Position numbers and translations under genes: made by a program. Below, one piece after another: positions 30,819-33,479 of a stretch of DNA of 33,479 nt. Origin of the DNA: Amycolatopsis anabasis. GTDB taxonomy: Bacteria > Actinomycetota > Actinomycetes > Mycobacteriales > Pseudonocardiaceae. Every line of letters begins with the position of its first letter. The stretch's first letter is position 1. The stretch spans positions 1 to 33,479 of the forward strand of contig NZ_VTHK01000084.1 in NCBI RefSeq assembly GCF_009765355.1, in the 5' to 3' direction. The notes beneath the pieces are model-generated. The model worked only from the letters and a program-made list of their open reading frames with translations. It was not told the DNA's origin and did no database searches.

Positions 30819-32096
30819 ATGTCCGAGCGGGGCATCGGCGCACCACCCGCGGGTTTCGTTCGAGCCTTGCTCCGCGGGGGTTCCCCGGTCTTCGCCGGTC
30901 CGTCGATGCCGGAGTCGGCGACGATCGAGGAGATCGGCGAGTCCATGCTCGCGCGGGCCTGCCGGTACTCCGTCCTCGGCGCGCTGCTGTACCGGATCGC
31001 CGCGTTTCCCAAGGTGCTCGTCGGTTTCCTCACTGCGAACGGCGCGATCGCGCTCGCCCCGCTGCTGAGCACGTCGATCGTGGCGGTGGCCCTGAACGTG
31101 GTGGCCGCCGGCTGGGTGCTGCGCGGGCCGGGCATCCGGGCGAGCATGATCGGCCGGATCTTGGCCGCCGATCTGGCGATCGGTGTGGTGATCACGCTGA
31201 TCGTCGCGGTCACCGCCCCGGACCCGGTTCAGGCGTTCGCCGTCGATGTGGCCTGGACGTGGGTGGTCGGGACGATCGCCCTGTGCACGGTCACCTACGG
31301 GGTGCCGTACGCGTTGTGGCTGCTGCTGGCCGCCGTGCCGTTCCGGGCGCTGCTGAGCTGGGTCGGCGGAATTCCGCTGGACGACGAACTCGCGCTCCGC
31401 CGCTCGATCGGTTGCCTGATCGCCTTGGTGGTGGCGATCGTGACCGCCAGTGCCTTCCTGATCGTGGTCGGCGTCGGCGGCCGGTTCGCGCTGCTCACCG
31501 GTTTGCGGCGGGGCCAGCAGGCGGAGCGGCAGCGTACCCGGCGGATCATGCACGACAGCGTGTTGCAGACGCTGGAGGCGCTGGGCATGGCAACGTCCAA
31601 AGACGACAGTCGTGCGCCCGAACTGCTCGCCCAGGTGCGCGCGGCGGCCCGGGCGCAGGCCGCCGAACTGCGCCGGGAACTCACCGAAGCCGAGCCACCC
31701 GGCGCGTCGGCCAGCCTCGCGGCGGACCTCGCCCACTTGGCCGCCGAGATGGCCCGCGACGGCCTGCACACCCAGCTGGTGGCCGCGGAGATCGACCAGG
31801 ACTACGCGCTGTCGCAGGCGCGGCGGACCGCGATGCGCGACGCGGTCCGCGAGGCGCTGCGCAACACGGTCAAACACGCCGGTACCAAACAGGTCGTGCT
31901 GCGGGTCGAGGAGCGGGACGGCGGCATCGCGGTGGTGGCGCGCGACCACGGGCAGGGCTTCAGCACGGCGGACCGGCCGCCCGGTTTCGGCATCAAGCAG
32001 TCGATCATGGCGCGGCTGGCGGAAGTGGGCGGTCGCGGCACCGTGGAATCCACGCCCGGTCGCGGCACCCGGGTGACCCTCTGGGTGCCGCGTTAG
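30819..32096 (+). CDS. Orphan sensor histidine kinase (HisKA_3/NarL-type)
   Basis: A 425-residue membrane kinase. Roughly six hydrophobic segments span about 50-230. They are followed by a dimerisation box RRIMHDSVLQ (phospho-acceptor His245, then Asp246) and a GHKL ATPase domain with an N-box DAVREALRNTVKHA (Asn349), RDHGQGF and a final GRGTRVTLWVP. This belongs to the family that partners with NarL/LuxR-type response regulators. No response regulator gene is adjacent on either side, which is unusual for the family. The ATG at 30819 has GGGGAGGGA upstream. Its stop overlaps the convergent downstream gene by 4 bases. Confidence 0.9.
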   Translation: MSERGIGAPPAGFVRALLRGGSPVFAGPSMPESATIEEIGESMLARACRYSVLGALLYRIAAFPKVLVGFLTANGAIALAPLLSTSIVAVALNVVAAGWVLRGPGIRASMIGRILAADLAIGVVITLIVAVTAPDPVQAFAVDVAWTWVVGTIALCTVTYGVPYALWLLLAAVPFRALLSWVGGIPLDDELALRRSIGCLIALVVAIVTASAFLIVVGVGGRFALLTGLRRGQQAERQRTRRIMHDSVLQTLEALGMATSKDDSRAPELLAQVRAAARAQAAELRRELTEAEPPGASASLAADLAHLAAEMARDGLHTQLVAAEIDQDYALSQARRTAMRDAVREALRNTVKHAGTKQVVLRVEERDGGIAVVARDHGQGFSTADRPPGFGIKQSIMARLAEVGGRGTVESTPGRGTRVTLWVPR

Positions 32097-33163
32097 GCCG
32101 GTTCGAATCCGGTCGCGGCGCAGACCTGCTGGATTTCCGCGGCGGGGTAGGGGGCGGTCCTGGTTTCGAAGAACAGTTTTCCGTAGAACTCGTTCAGCAC
32201 CGCGGCGATCGGCGCGTAGCGCTGGACGATCGCGGCGGCCGGGCCGGGAAGGTTTCCGATGTCGCCGCGCTCGGCGCAGCGCCGGACGAACTCGACGCGT
32301 GCGGACCGGTCGGTCGTTCCGGCCAGCGCGGTCACCAGCCAGTTGACCCACTGGGTCACGACGTAGCACCCGTCGTGCGTCGAGTTCCGGCCGAGGAAGT
32401 CCGCTTCGGATTCGGCGAGGTCGAACCGCGTGGACGTGGCCAGGCCGAAATCCGAGAAGTAGAGGCGGTGCCCGTCGGTGAGGATGTTCTGGAAGTGCGC
32501 GTCGAAATGCCACAACCCGTGCGAGTTCATGAACGACGTCCCCGCACGCAGGTCGCGTTCCACCAGGGCGAGCGCGTTTCCCTCGTGCGGGACCCGCTCG
32601 GTGAGCCAGTCGTGCAGGTTCCACGGGAGGTGTTCGCAGAACAGCACCACGCTCGCCGGAGCCCCGGCGAGCGCCTCCAGCCGCGCCCGCACCGCCGGGG
32701 AGCCGTCCCAGTACTCGACCCACCGCGTGATCTCGTCCCGCTCCCCGGGCGGGCGCGCGGGCGGGCCGTCGAGCACCCGCCAGTGGTACAGCAGCGGGAA
32801 GTTCTCGCTCCGGTTGGTCAGCACCCAGTGGGTGGTCATGGCGTGCGCGGCCAGTTCGCGCCAGACACCGCCGCCCGCCGACCCGACGCCGTAGTGGTAG
32901 AACGGCGGGAGCCCGAACAGGTTCGCCGTGGACCGGACGTTCTCCGGGCGCCGCTCCAGATCGGTGAGCGGCACCCGCTTCGCGAAGACCGGCGTGCCCT
33001 CGACCTCCAGCGACACCGAGGTGCCGCCGATCCCGGTCCCCAGCGGCGTCGCTCGATCCACGAGTTCGCCCACCTGCCGGTCGCTGAGCAGGTCCAGGGC
33101 GGTGGCGACGACGCCGTAGCGGGCGAGGCGCGCGGCGTGGGACGGGTCCACTGGCACCACCAT
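32093..33163 (-). CDS. Kinase-fold protein (protein kinase / aminoglycoside phosphotransferase-like)
   Basis: A 356-residue protein with the minimal kinase motifs: a candidate ATP lysine in VFAKRVPL (about residue 62), a catalytic loop HFDAHFQNIL (HxDxxxxN) and a metal-binding SDFGLAT. The spacing and the WHFDAHFQN form fit the broad aminoglycoside phosphotransferase/eukaryotic-like kinase superfamily; the substrate cannot be told. No membrane segment or sensor domain is attached. The ATG at 33163 has AGGGGG about 9 bases upstream. It lies 37 bases downstream of the dnaE-like gene on the same strand. Confidence 0.8.
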   Translation of the reverse strand: MVVPVDPSHAARLARYGVVATALDLLSDRQVGELVDRATPLGTGIGGTSVSLEVEGTPVFAKRVPLTDLERRPENVRSTANLFGLPPFYHYGVGSAGGGVWRELAAHAMTTHWVLTNRSENFPLLYHWRVLDGPPARPPGERDEITRWVEYWDGSPAVRARLEALAGAPASVVLFCEHLPWNLHDWLTERVPHEGNALALVERDLRAGTSFMNSHGLWHFDAHFQNILTDGHRLYFSDFGLATSTRFDLAESEADFLGRNSTHDGCYVVTQWVNWLVTALAGTTDRSARVEFVRRCAERGDIGNLPGPAAAIVQRYAPIAAVLNEFYGKLFFETRTAPYPAAEIQQVCAATGFEPA

Positions 33164-33199
33164 GAACGGGGCCCCCTGCCTTGATCGACTTCGGCGAGG

Positions 33200-33479
33200 C
33201 TACCCCAGCGAGATGCCGTGGATGGCCTTCAGTTCGCCCCGCAGCATCGGTGACACGGTGACCGGGTAGTCGTCGAGGGCGTACCGGGTCCGCCGCGTCC
33301 GGCCGACGAGAGTGAGGTGGACCGGGGTGTCGCCCTGGTGGGCGAGCAGGGTCGATTTGAGTTCGCCGACCACCGATTCGTCGAGCTTCTCGGCCGCGGC
33401 GACCAGCAGGAACGGTGGTACTTCTTCGCCGACGGCGGCGTCGGACAAATCGAGTGGAATCAGGCCGCCGCCGAAGACG
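33200..33479 (-). CDS. dnaE: Probable DNA polymerase III alpha subunit, C-terminal end
   Basis: This is the 3' end of a gene entering from the right edge (about 92 codons visible, 5' part outside). The visible part has LDLSDAAVG, then a helix-strand pattern VVGELKSTLLAHQGDTPVHLTLVG, a short LDDYPVTVSP and the final GELKAIHG. This fits the C-terminal OB-fold/tau-binding tail of actinobacterial DnaE, where AHPGxxPVxLxL and an LxxLLG-like ending recur. The call rests on this short tail only; an in-frame TTG at 33448 is not considered the true start because the frame is open to the window edge. Confidence 0.6.
   Translation of the reverse strand, partial: VFGGGLIPLDLSDAAVGEEVPPFLLVAAAEKLDESVVGELKSTLLAHQGDTPVHLTLVGRTRRTRYALDDYPVTVSPMLRGELKAIHGISLG

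Noticed and set aside
32098..32112. tRNA T-arm-like CCGGTTCGAATCCGG
   Set aside because: It lies in the 3' end of the kinase-fold gene (coding for a Gly-Phe-Glu-Pro stretch), and no anticodon arm or acceptor stem can be drawn around it. Chance match.
29502..32723. Minus-strand open frame of about 1,070 codons opposite narK and the histidine kinase
   Set aside because: The translation is His/Arg/Gln-rich low complexity while the plus strand carries clear families. Shadow.

Overview
The window is high-GC (roughly 70%), densely packed actinobacterial chromosome. The protein types (SARP regulator, MbtH, DrrAB-type exporter, EthA/EthR-like pair, BlaC-like beta-lactamase, secreted chitinase), the GC-biased third codon positions and the frequent GTG starts point to a Pseudonocardiaceae-type organism such as an Amycolatopsis relative. 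That placement is inference. No rRNA, tRNA, CRISPR array or intact insertion sequence was seen.

Region 1 (1 to about 16,200, possibly to 18,300) is the right-hand part of a biosynthetic gene cluster. A rightward operon holds the 3' end of an NRPS (A-PCP-C-degenerate A-PCP-TE), an ABC-2 permease, an MbtH protein and the matching ABC ATPase, linked by overlapping or near-overlapping genes. A leftward operon reads ACP, KS-alpha, a catalytically dead KS-beta/chain-length-factor-like partner, ketoreductase, ATP-grasp ligase, SbnB-like dehydrogenase and SbnA-like synthase. A compact MMPL/RND-like exporter follows on the same strand. SbnA and SbnB together make L-2,3-diaminopropionate (Dap). The likely product is a Dap-containing peptide joined to a small type II polyketide or beta-hydroxyacyl unit. 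A SARP activator and a DHA2-family exporter follow. Between the ACP gene and the SARP gene lie six heptamers in register at 11 bp, three facing each way, which is the expected format of a SARP operator. The array faces the ACP operon on one side and, on the other, a strong ribosome-binding site in front of a short, apparently broken or antisense reading frame.

Region 2 (18,300 to 27,900) looks like ordinary accessory chromosome: an epoxide-hydrolase-like enzyme, a small conserved-looking protein, an SfnB/DszC-like flavin monooxygenase, a secreted I36-like protein, a divergent EthR/EthA-like pair, a GH18 chitinase, a CGNR zinc-finger protein, a small membrane protein and a class A beta-lactamase lipoprotein. 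Several perfect palindromes in the gaps look like operators. A 456-bp repeat-rich gap follows the beta-lactamase gene.

Region 3 (27,900 to the end) holds a luciferase-like monooxygenase, a NarK nitrate/nitrite transporter with GlnR-like half-sites upstream, an orphan sensor histidine kinase, a kinase-fold protein and the 3' end of a gene resembling dnaE.

The most interesting material is the Dap, KS/CLF and ATP-grasp operon combined with an NRPS module whose adenylation domain has decayed; the two-sided SARP array; the MMPL-like protein lacking both porter domains; and a 12-bp motif (TCCACANNGGAC) that recurs inside genes across the first 15 kb.
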